Positions 24,182 through 35,000 of a DNA stretch of 64,000 bases are shown piece after piece. A model generated the notes under the pieces. The model was not told the DNA's origin and ran no database searches. It was given only the letters and a program-made list of their open reading frames with translations. The stretch comes from Dissophora ornata (taxonomy: Eukaryota; Mortierellomycota; Mortierellomycetes; Mortierellales; Mortierellaceae): positions 40,275 through 104,274 of the forward strand of contig MU616562.1 in assembly GCA_025201705.1 (NCBI GenBank), read 5' to 3'. Position numbers and translations under genes: made by a program. Positions within the stretch are counted from its first letter, which is position 1; each line of letters opens with the position of its first letter.

Positions 24182-25999
24182 TTAGATCATTTCAATGACC
24201 ACTGTCCTGGATCCTGATCCCGATGCGTTAGTGGCAGCAGTAGAAGATGCAGGCTGGGCTAATGTGGCAGCTGCAGCCAATGTTGATGTAGACGTTGCAA
24301 TAGATGCAAACGCGGCCAAGGAAGACGACAACCCCGCTGCTGCACTCGCAGGAATAGAGGCCTCGAGAGCCGCTGTGGAGGCTGCCATCATGATAGTCTC
24401 TGTCCGTTTAGCCTTCGCGAACGCTACGAGCGAATGGACAATAATCGCGCCGCCTAGAATCACCATGAAATACGAGAACCACATATACTCGGTCAGAGAC
24501 CGGAGTGTCGCTGACGATGGTGCGGAGGTGGAAGGGTCGTAGTAGGCAGAAGTGCCTGTGTCGCCGATGTAGCCTGTATCAGAGTCCTCGATAGGATCAA
24601 TGGCGGATGGATCGCTGTCCGAAAGTTCACCGTTCATCATCTTGAAGCCTAGGGATATAAAGGTTATGCCGAGGCCAATCTTGGATCCTTGCTTGGTCGC
24701 GTGGGAGGTGTGTAGGAGATATGTTAAGAAGAAGCCTACAAACTGGAAGCTCATTGAAACTATGTAAAGGAGCAAGAAAAGTATTGTAAGTTTTTTTTTT
24801 CTTTTTCTTTTTTTTTTGGGCCATCAAGATATCAAAGCGATAGGAAGAAAGTGCTTACTGATCATATTCCACACCAAGCCAAACACTCCTCCAACTGGCA
24901 GGCCCTCGACTAGGAGCATGTCATCATCGTCCGTGAACCCAGGCCCGAGCACGTTCGTCTCGTAGTATGCTGGGGAAACATCTTGCGATGCGGACTTGTA
25001 GGACTACACAAACAGGTTGGTTGGATTATTACAAGGAATTATACTTTGAATTAGAAATTGCACAAGGACGGTACAACATATCCCGAGACACGATCGAAGA
25101 GAATTATCCACGCAATCGCACACACACGCACTCCGATCCTATTTTCTCAAATGTTCTAAGCCCGGTTCAAAACAGAACACTTACTGGTGGCAGCTCCTCC
25201 TCGTAGGGCTTCTCTACTCGAGGTTTGGCAGACAGGTTAGAAAAGACACCATCCATTGTTGATTGGATGATACGTTTCGCATCCCGTTCTGGACGCTGTC
25301 GACCTGTCAGTCTTGCGAGGAACGAGATATTTGTCGTGCGTATTCCACTGTTCCTCTTTGCTGCTGCTACCGCCGATGCCGAAGAGCCACTTCCTGCAGC
25401 AGCTGAAGCAGCACCGTTCCTTGAAGAGGAAGACGAAGACCCGTCTTCTGGGGGTGCAATCGAGATCTCACTATCATCATATTCATTGTCGTCGTCGTCG
25501 TCGTCGTCCTCATTATTAGATGGGTATACAGGGCGCCGTGGAGCAGACTTTGAAGCCGAGGAGGACGATGCAGAGGAAGAGGAAGCGATGGGCCGAAGCA
25601 TGACACTGTTCTCTCCCGCATCTTCAAACTCATCGTCGTCGTCTTCATGATCGTTTGCATCATTCAAGGTCGAGTATCCTCGGTGGTCCTTGCTCCTTCC
25701 TGTGTCCCTGTCATTGCTGGTTGTCTTTTGTTTCTGACTGCGGGCAAAAGCCAAAGTGTCTTCGCGAGTTGCTGCTGCGTCTGTTGCGTCCTCAGCTACT
25801 GGGATCTTTGTTTAGCAAAGAAAGGTGTGTGAGAGAGAGGGAGAGGGGGGAGGGGGGGAGGGGTATAGGATCGGATGTTAGGCTTGCGTTGAGAGAGAGA
25901 GCGAGAGAGAGAGAGAGAGGCAAGGGCGCAAAGGTGAAGACTAGGAAGAGAAGGCATATTTGCTGGACTCACCTGAGCGTAGGAGTGAGCCCGGGACAT
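24182..25999 (-). CDS. BSD2: Bsd2/NDFIP-family membrane adaptor for Rsp5/NEDD4 ubiquitin ligase
   Basis: Four exons, 25999-25973, 25790-25185, 25003-24859 and 24759-24182, give about 451 residues. The acceptor before 25790 is chosen by phase and is the least certain join. The N-terminus is acidic and Ser-rich (about 1-150, with long Asp and Ser runs). Then comes STMDGVFSNLSAKP, the family mark, and a PPSY motif whose PP and SY come from different exons, followed by SPAYYETNVLG. Membrane segments: PVGGVFGLVWNMI with FQFVGFFLTYLLH, KIGLGITFISLGF, and WFSYFMVILGGAIIVHSL. The Ala-rich tail is unusual. In the family, PPxY motifs recruit WW domains of the ligase in Golgi/endosome membranes to sort transporters to the vacuole. 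I see no second full PPxY; PAYY may serve as a weak one. Confidence 0.85.
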
Positions 26000-28001
26000 T
26001 ATGGAGAGGATTGACTAGATTTGACCGGCTCGTTTTTGTTCCTGTTGAGTTGCGTGTGAGGAGGTGCGAGAGGAAGAGAGAGGGAGATGGGGCTTTGTGT
26101 TGTGTGTCAACGGTTTTGTTGATGCAGGTTGGTAGGAATGGCGAGCGATGGCGAGTATGGTTTGGTATGAGTCGACGCAAGCACGACGAGTAATGAAGAA
26201 ATGGAGGGGAAGAGAGGCGAAGAGGATAGTGTGCAGAGGGGTGGACAAGGAGAAGAAGAGGGAGAGGGAAAGGGAAGAGAGAGCGAGAGGGCGAGAGCGA
26301 ACAGCCGTGATTATTTTTACATCAGTGCCACATAAAACACGCCCAAATTTAATAACGACATTGAAATCGCTTTATGCCGCAAGAATACCAAGGACGACAA
26401 TAGAATTATTGTGTGTCGGGCCAAGTGTGCTCCACCACCACCGCCACAACTCCAAGAGTCAATCCCAACTCTCCTGAAAGGCTGACGCTGCGCCTCAATC
26501 TCGAATGTGCACCGGTGTCTCGCACGTCTCTCCTTTGTACTGACAGCAGTGGCGATGAATGTGGTTGAATAGAGACTCCAGTCTTTGTGGACGCACTCGG
26601 GCCTTTGGAAGAATATCAACGTCACAGGAGATGGAGATATGGAGAATGTGCGAGCGAGGGAGCATGAATGCGTGTGTTTGTCATTGTATTTTATTTGCTC
26701 AGTGAGCACACGCGGATATCGAGACTACAGTCCAAAGGCGGAAAAAGAACGAGGGAGCAACGATCGACCGCGTGGCTATGTGGAAGTGGAACGTTTCTTG
26801 GCTGTTACCATTTTGAAGCACAAAGACCCTGCTGCGACTTAGGATCGAGGAGTCTTTTGGTGAACGTCGCTCGTGCTGCAGGTGCTATTGTCGCCGTCAT
26901 CGTTGGTTCTATCATTGGTGCTATCATTGGCGCTGTCGAGGACGGTCTTTTTGGTGTGTAGACGCTCTGAGAGTGAGGATCCAGAGGGAGCGAAGAGGAC
27001 GAGTAGGATCATTCCCCCGATCAAGGCCAGGAACTGTCGCCACGATCCTGGGGGAGCTTTATACTCCATTTTCTATCTCCTCTTTATATGCGCACGCGCT
27101 CTTCTTTCTGTAGCGGAAGGTCAAGGACAGAGGATTTGAGACGGAGAAGGCGAAAGCTAAGCAAGGGTGGCCCCTATGTCTTTAGGAGAAGGGGTCAGAA
27201 TGGGAATGAGATCTGGCGTTGGAAGGAATGCTTTTGCCTGAATGTGTTCCCTTTTATTTCTTCCCGGCCTGTGACCAGCTGCGGTGTTGCGGTATGCTGC
27301 TGTCGTGCGTTCTCCATGGACTCTTGCTCAAGAGGTGTATTCAGTGTTTTGCGAACTTTGGCATGGTCGTATACATTCATGTTACACGCATGACTGTGTC
27401 AGCCAGGCACACACATGGCGAACGACCATGCGCAACAAGATAATAGAAGACGAGGGCAGTAAGGGTATCACGGCGCGTATAGGGTACCGGCGTGTTTCGT
27501 TGTCGAACGGCGACTGGGAACGGGAAACGCTTGTTGTCGTAAGGAGAATAATTATTATTCTCGATATCGAACTGGGCGAATGTTAGCTGACAAGACGGGG
27601 ATTGTCATCCGCGTGGTGGTCTGAAGTTGGAGTGTGTGTGTGCCGAAGGCCTTGTGCAAACGCGTGTTGCTCCTTGACTTGAAGTTGAAAGGCAGTCGAT
27701 GTACGCCGAAAGTGAATTTGACTGCCACTAGAGTTGATTGTGCCATTCTAAGCAGGGCGAGCATTCCGAATATTCATACCGTGTATTTTCAGCTAATAAG
27801 AGGAGGTCATTCAATGTATTGAATGCCATCCGGACCTACATTGTGCACGCGCATTTGCGCATACCAGCATTTATTGACTTGACAATATTCACACGCGAAG
27901 AACTATACAGATAACCTACAGGTCAAAAAAATAACACGAGAAACCCGATACTGTCCTTTCGTCTCGTGTTTCTCTCCCCCGATGCTCCCATGCTGCAGAT
28001 G
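26000..28001. other. Intergenic with G/A-rich tracts; weak small-ORF candidate
   Basis: G/A-rich and GAGA-type low complexity lies around 25825-25925 (in the first Bsd2 intron) and 26065-26300. A minus-strand ATG frame at 27069-26839 would encode 76 residues with one hydrophobic stretch (FLALIGGMILLVLFAP). A TATA-like sequence sits only about 20 bases before its ATG, which argues against this start. Nothing else stands out. Confidence 0.3.
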
Positions 28002-28935
28002 TTATTCCAAGGCAATGTAGCCCTGGGCGCCATAGCGTGCATAAAGCAAGACACCAATAGCCAACGCCGTTGCAACGCCCCACGAGACGTCCGAGAGGAT
28101 GAATGAGAGGCCATGGTGGTGGTGGACAAACATGGCCGATGTCTGCGTTACGTGTGCAATCAGACCGATGCTCACGATCTGTTGAGCCGCTGTCGGTAGC
28201 GTTCGTAATACCATCATTCAGAAAAAGAAAGCATGTGTCCATCAACGGAATGTAAATATGAATATTACGCGACAGATACCATCAGGAAAGGGATGAATAT
28301 GTCATCAACGACAACAAGAGAAAAATGCGCAAGGCAATTTGGGCTTCTTACCAAAGACGCCGATGAGTGCCATGATGTGCTTCCAGCCATTGGCCTGCCA
28401 CCTCTGCCCTGTGTAAAGGACAGTTCCCAGAGCCGCCAAGACCCAAAGTCCCACAACTGCTGCCGCAATAGCGAAACCGCCAGCGACGCGCCATTCTGCA
28501 CAGAGGTTCACCCATCGGTCCGATCCCTTGTCCTGGTCACAATCGCCCCAAGATTTTTGGGGGAAACGACGGCAGTCGTCGGTCAGGGTCGAACATTTCT
28601 GGAAGAGGCCATAGTTGACTTCGGAGTAGTATGGATCTGGGCTCCTGTACTGGACCCTGTATATCATACGCATACCGTGTTTTTGTTGAGGATGGATGAT
28701 GATGGGGACAGGTTAGTTGGTGCAGCGAAACTGGAGTTGTGGCTGTGGTGGTGGCGATGGCACTTTGCCCAACGGCTACAGCATGAAGCGGGTAGGCGCA
28801 GACTCCAAAGAGTCCCCAAAAGAACAATGAAAAACCGCTCCATTACCACTTTGGGTCGATGAGCGAGGCAAGCTGCAGACCGAAGGCGGCAGCAAAGATA
28901 GCCAGGGTTGCGATGTAAGCAGGTCGAGTGGGCAT
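28002..28935 (-). CDS. Claudin/PMP22-like four-helix membrane protein
   Basis: Three exons, 28935-28847, 28656-28352 and 28189-28002, give 193 residues. Four hydrophobic segments are at about 7-25, 87-110, 122-146 and 165-184. The first loop carries YGLFQKCSTLTDDC (Gly46 to Cys58), which fits the claudin-superfamily pattern G-L-(W/F)-x-x-C-x(7-10)-C. A run of four His (154-157) precedes the last helix. Fungal relatives of this superfamily (Sur7, Rim9/PalI, Dcv1) act at the plasma membrane in eisosomes, pH sensing or cell integrity. I cannot tell which branch this is. It lies upstream of, and on the same strand as, a GPI-anchored surface protein gene's 3' end (about 570 bp gap). Confidence 0.72.
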
Positions 28936-29506
28936 GTTGTTTTAAGGATGAAACGGCTGTTGAATTGAGAATTGCAAGTGTATGGCGGAATGGAATGTGG
29001 GAGAAAGGAATAAAAGTGAAGCACGGCCGTAACCGTTTTTTTTTGTTTCGTGAGACAAAGCGACGTCACTAGTGCGTCAGTCGCGTAAGAAAGAGAAAAA
29101 GAACGAACGAACGAACGAACAAGGCAACGAGACCAGCCTTGGCGCGAATCGGATTGGCAGGGCCACGCGACCCACATCTTGCCAAGACTCTGGTAAGTGC
29201 CGCCTGGAATGACGCGACTGACGCAAAATCACTTGCTTCTTTCTTGAGGCTAGCCGTCATCATAGTGACGCATCGACTCCTGATGCTGGGACTTTCCGAT
29301 ATTGACAGCTTGCCACTCTCTCGCTTTTGGCTTGCAGTGTGAGGATATATTGAGAGAGGTGAAGACTGCAAACTAGCATTTCGATCACGATCAAGGAAAG
29401 ATGTATGCGGCTAACGTTCGTGTTGGATTTGAGGTAGATATTTTTTGTACTCTACGTAAGATAACTTGTCTTTCTGCATGATGCTGTTGTTGTTGTTGTT
29501 ATTTTT
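28936..29506. other. Intergenic; (ACGA)n microsatellite
   Basis: The promoter of the claudin-like gene and the 3' flank of the GPI-protein gene. A short GAAC/ACGA tandem run lies at about 29098-29120. No gene seen. Confidence 0.45.
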
Positions 29507-30784
29507 TCAGAACAACAAAGTTGCGACCATCAACGCCACGAGGCCAACGCCAGATCCCGTCATCTTGCTCTTGCCAGCTGCATTGTTCACTGCAGATCCA
29601 GTGTTCTTGTTGGTGTTCGTGCTGGTAGCGCTTGGCTGCTGCACGAGGTTCTTTTGTGTCTCTGTCGTTGAACCCTTGCCCTCAGCATCGTCAGAAGTCT
29701 CCAGCTTTGTATCAGTCGTCTTGTTCAGGTCCAGACGAACTCCATTCTGTCGCATGAGGTTCAGCACAGCATGGTTGACATCAATATGCATTGACGACTG
29801 CGTCTGTGGAGTGGTAGAGGCGTCAGTACCATTCACAGCAGCGCTCTTATCGGCTTTCCCCGAATTCGCTATCGTTTTATCTGTTGGTTCTGTCATCGCT
29901 GTAGACGGCATTGTCGAGGGCAATGATGATGAGGAGGATAGCCCTAGTGAAAGTGATGAGGGTGAAGAAGACGGTGATGATGCATGGGAGGATTTATGCG
30001 AGGCAGAGGGCGATGCAGGACAGCTCTGGCCAGCCGTCTGCTGATGGACATGGATTGTCTCCCGATCCTCGAGTTGCAGCCGACAGAACTTGCGATGTCC
30101 GTTCTCGGTACAGGGATACGTCGCATCGCCAAACGCTCGTAGGATATAATCGCCCGAGGGCCAGTCCTGGGGCACCGACCACGTAATATTCTTTGCGCGT
30201 TTGTCTAGAATTTGGTATGAAAAGGGCGTTAATTGAAATGCGACAAGAGTTGAGATGGAGGAAAGCGAACATATGAGGTTAGGACGTTACCATCCCAGTC
30301 GCTGCGCGTCGAATTATCGAGGCAATCAATGACAACCTCGTTTTCGGCATTGAGGACCTGCAGTTGGACGTATGCGAGCATCGCTAGATCAGAGTACTGC
30401 ACGCGAAACCCAAGATTCAAGTTGCAGCCTGAAGAAGAGAATCATGTTGATTGCTGATGATCAGTACCTCATCATTTCTATCATGCGACTTTCTTGTCGT
30501 CGAAGCTTATATGATAAAAAGAGCTCTGTACAGACTCACCTGTATAAGCGTCGCTATTGTTGGCCGGCGTAGTCCAATACACACGATCTACAGCCGATGG
30601 CCAAAGCGGTATTAGCGTCTCGTAACAAGGCACAGTAATACCGATAGCCAACTAAAGGCCCTGGAGATATGTCTGCTTCATTATGCCGTTGCCGTTGTTT
30701 TTTACCTGCGCGAACAAGCGTCAAGAATGCCAGGACTCTCATGGCAGCGAAGCCGATTGTGGATGTCGAAAGAGTAGTCTTCAT
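29507..30784 (-). CDS. Secreted Kre9/KNH-like GPI-anchored surface protein
   Basis: Four exons, 30784-30706, 30587-30540, 30428-30291 and 30204-29507, give 320 residues; every intron interrupts after the first base of a codon. Residues 1-26 form a signal peptide (FAAMRVLAFLTLVRA). The N-terminal third has NLGFRVQYS, EVVIDCLDNSTRSDW and NITWSVPQDWPSGDYILRAF, the strand pattern of the Ser/Thr-rich GPI-anchored Kre9/KNH-like domain, with paired Cys (YPCTENG and KFCRLQ). Then follows a long Ser/Thr/Asn-rich stalk with sites for O- and N-glycosylation. The end GSGVGLVALMVATLLF is a hydrophobic GPI-attachment tail. It probably sits in the cell wall or plasma membrane; the precise role (beta-glucan assembly in relatives) is inferred. 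Confidence 0.75.
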
Positions 30785-32001
30785 CGTGTTCTGGGGTGAA
30801 AGAAAAAAAATCTCTTTTCGTAATGTGTAGTGAAGTGAACCCTTGTTGTATGTTGGGTACGTCAGAGGTAAAGAAAGGAATCGAGGGACGCGAATAGCTG
30901 AGTGAGAAAGTGTTCTTACTTGTGTAAGAGAATAGCAAAAGTTCGGGTGTAGGATAACAAGAATGAGAGTAATGAACGAAGCAAGAAAAAGAAAATGCAC
31001 GTTTTTGTACACGAGGCGGAAAGAAAATATAGAAGACTACTCTTCTACATCATTCCCAAAAGTTCGCACGTATACACTTTTTTTTGTTTTAATTCCCGTA
31101 TGGTCCTAGGAGCGCCCCGGTTTCCACGATTTCTTAAGGAACGGGCTATTCAGGCACCGGGGAGTATCAGGACACGATTAAAGAATATCAGACCCTTTGT
31201 TATCTTTGCTATGCAACCGATATCGTTGTCGTGGCGCCGGCCCGGGGTGACATGGCATGAGATAGTATTTGTTCACAGGGGCACAGGGAAAGTCAAAAAA
31301 GAAATGATGCGAGGGTGAGATATTGGTTTCGATGATGAGGTTCACGGGGAATAACAGTGCCTGACTAGGATATCCCCATGATGCATGACGCCTCTAGCTG
31401 TGCTGCAAGGACTTGTGGTAGCATTACATGTTTATTGTCTGTTCAGTTTTCGGTGTGCGTATGTACGTTTTGCGTGTTCAAGTGAAGTGCAACTAGTTAG
31501 AAGATTTTAGACAAGAAGTCGTATCCAGGACGTTCATGAATCCCGGATCTTAGATCCAACGGACAATTTCAAGCTGGCCAAAGCCAGAACAAATCTGCAC
31601 ATGCAAGAGCCCCTTGGCAATCTATAGAGACGGGTTAACGTAAGAAAATAACTCCCCCGGATCTACGGGTACGGCGCGTAGAAGAGATTGGAACAAAGGT
31701 AGGATAGAAGGTGCAACATCTGTCGGTCGCCAAACGCGGTCCGTGCTTTTGGCGACGCGTCTTCTGTCAGGTTCGGGCGACTAGCATGTCATCTTCATTG
31801 GTACATTCCATATCACACTAGAATCCTCGAGTTACATCCTATCTCAGCAACGTCTCCGTGCTTTCTTTCTGGCTTCCGTTTACGTTTTTATTTGCATCTA
31901 GTATCACGAGTACTTTATACTCTTTTCACATTCATATTCTTTTTTGTATTTCCAAGAGCTCAACTGGTGCTATGTTTAAAATCCAAAGGAATCAAGGGGC
32001 A
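30785..32001. other. Intergenic, no gene recognised
   Basis: The GPI-protein promoter and the BLM10 3' flank. Frames are short and without recognisable motifs. Confidence 0.5.
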
Positions 32002-35000
32002 CTATGCATAATAGCTTGGAGAAATCAACATGTCGCTCAACACCTCCAACTCGTCCTGACTGAACTGCTTCTGATCCTCATGCCACGTGTCTTGGTGTGT
32101 CCTCTTAAAGTCACCGAAGACCTTTTTCACTGTCGTGGATACTGGTGGAGGATCTGAAAAGTACTTTGAAAGGAACACCATCACTTCAGGCATCCACATT
32201 GGCACATCGTACGGGAATGCCTCCAGCAATGATGACAGACCCAGTACACCAGCATGGCGCGTCACCAGTGCGTCAGAGTAACCCTCTGGCAGGGTCTCTT
32301 TAGGACTGGATCGGTCGCGCTTGTTACGCGCAGGTAAGGGCGTCGACAGGAGCAGATTCTTGAAATGAAGGATCAACTTCTGAGTGGCGTCCCGCTGCGA
32401 GCATCGGACAATGCCTGATAGTGTTGTCGCGGCCAATTGACGGACCTTCAATGCGAAAAGGAAGTTTTAGAGTGAGTAGTGGCTCAAGTCATGCATTCTT
32501 GTCCTTATTTGATTACACTCTTTCCACATACCTCGATCTGCGGGTCAAGTAGCATGCCCGAGACGGCATCCATCACCTTGACCATCATATCAACGTCCAT
32601 TGAGAACAGGTTGGTGTAGAAAAAGATCTGCATCACAGGCAAAACATTGCTGCGCACATGCCAACTGGCGGAATCTTTAAGGATCTTGCAGAGCAGTTCT
32701 ACTAGCATCGGAACGGTGCTGGCAGGGTACACAAATCGAGCGAGCTGAAGAAGTGTCAATGATGCCAACTGCTGCAGATCCTGGTCATCGGGGATATCTT
32801 GCATCTGAAAGAGCTCAGGGATCAACGGAAGAACCACGCCATAGGTCGCCTGAACGCGGAATCCAGACAGCGCCTGGTAAACCCATGCCAGCACTTTAAA
32901 AAGCAACATTAATGTCAGCAAGCAAGCAGCATAAAATGAGTGAGAAAGGTAAAGAGGTAAAAGAGTAATATAGTGGAGGCGTTACCTGTCTTGCTTGCGT
33001 TGGTATATTCGGATGCTCCCTGAATAGCAGGTGGACGCTCAATCCTCCACTTCTCCAAGCTCTGGATCAATCCCATGATCTGATGTGAAGACTTTTCATC
33101 CAAAGTCTCAACCATCGCGCTTGGAGAATCCCCTTCACTCTTCTGCGCTTTCAAGAATTCGCCCACGCTCTTGTACGAAGGGTGAGGCGCGAGTTGGAAG
33201 TACTCGTTGATGACATGTCCCAGGATCTCGCGCACCTGCTTGTAAGGGTGTGTGATATGCCCCAGGCAGTCCTCTCTCAGCGCAGGGGTTAATAAGGATA
33301 CTCTCCATGATAGGGACACCAAAACTGCACGCGTGAAAAACAGGTTTTTGGACTCTGAGAACGCAGCCGTCGAGTCCTTGTCAAGAGGGGTATTGAATAT
33401 CAACGAGATCAAGGGCAAGACACGGCGTGGGTCGCGGTACGCACAACAGTACTTCACGAACCGCTCCCAGTAGACCAGCGAATCTGGGGTACACAACTGG
33501 AAGGCCTTCTTCAGCTCCGGCGTCAGCCAGGCCCACATGCGATTGAGTGCGGATTTTTTCCAATGCTTGCTCCCACGAATAAGGCCCCCGACCAATTCTG
33601 CAGCAGTCCTCTGGGCATTCTTGTCGTCAACTGTCGAGCAGAGTTTGACGATCACAGGCTCCACAACGTCTAGGAATTTGTCCTCCCACATTCCAAATAT
33701 TGACTTGTGCAATCTCGCGTGCTCAGTGCTAAATGAGTCATGTCGCTCGCCACGGACGGGTTCCTGAGCCATTAGTTCAGTCAATTTCTCCCAGAAGGAA
33801 ATTTGACTAAAGAACTGCTCGAGGTGGTCGAATGCAGGTCGAGATTCTGCATCGATCTCAGGCATCACAAATGATTCTGTGCGGGGTAGGTAGACCTTGA
33901 AGGACTTTGGCCAGGCCAGCCATCCAGTTGACACAGAATCGTCAAGCAAACTATGGCATACGCGCGGCATCCATGGACTATTTGGTCAGCCAAGATTCTC
34001 AAAAGTAAAACGTGGCTATCGAGAAACGAGTGAAGCATTATTACCAAATATAGCGTACCTCGATTCCGGCTGATCATAGTTAATCTCGGTGACCGAGGAC
34101 TTGAGATACTCCCAGGTGAAATCATCGGGCACATTCTCTGGCATGGTTACATGTCTCCTCAAGGGGTTGGTGGCCTTGCGGATGATGAGACTGTAGGGAT
34201 CCCCTTGCGCGTAAGTGCGGGTCTTGATATTGAGCATGATAACGATCAAACTTGACAGTGCAACTCGACGAACGGTTGGCATCTCCGAAAGCAGACTCTT
34301 TGTCTCGAACTGTGCGATGTCGAGACTGGCTGGGATCTCTGGGCGCATGTAGAGTTCTATAAAGCTCATCACCATAGTTTGATATCGCCAATGCATTGTC
34401 TCATCCTTGGCCAGCTCCGTCAGGGAAACCAAGAGATTGTCATAGGCCTTGATGTTGTTCAGGCGACGGTTCTTAGCTTTCATGGTCGCACGGCTGAGCG
34501 TGTCAGAGTCATACTTGAGGCTGTGGAGATCGCTGAAGTGCTGAACGGCCAGTGAAAAGTCATTACTGACCAGGACTTTGAAGGAGGTGTTCGTCATATT
34601 CAAAATGTACTCTAAGAAGCACTTTCGGACCAGCGTCTGCACGCTGGGTTTATCAGCATGGTGCGCAGAGCATAGACGCAAAACGTAGTCAGGTGCAAAG
34701 CGCCAGTCTCGAAGGCAAGGAAGTGTTAGTGTCTTGGCGCTGAGCAGGAACAGCGCGCCTTTCATCCTCTCGTAATCCGTGTCTAGCGGCATAGGAGAGT
34801 TAGATAGAGTTAGACAGAGTTTAATATCAATCGCCGACTGTCCTTAGTTAGACCTCATCTTTGCAGATGGCTGTGCTTACTGGAACTCTCGAGAGCTTTG
34901 AGTAAGAACGGGATCACAAGATTCTTGGCGCCCTGATAGCACCGTAGAGCCTTAAGGAGAGCCTGCTGTGACTTCTTTCTCACATCCGTGTATTGGCTCA

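Noticed and set aside
24195..25650. Plus-strand frames of 115 and 141 residues with acidic or Ala-rich content
   Set aside because: Antisense of Bsd2-like exons 2 and 4, which have family motifs and clean splice sites.
26839..27069. 76-residue small membrane protein (minus)
   Set aside because: A TATA-like element lies only about 20 bases upstream of the ATG, and no family is recognised; kept only as a weak mention.
28233..28862. 209-residue plus frame
   Set aside because: Antisense of the claudin-like gene, and the minus strand has phased exons with four helices and the GLFxxC motif.
29466..30044. 192-residue plus frame with hydrophobic start
   Set aside because: Antisense of the GPI-protein exon 4; the minus strand explains signal peptide, domain and GPI tail.
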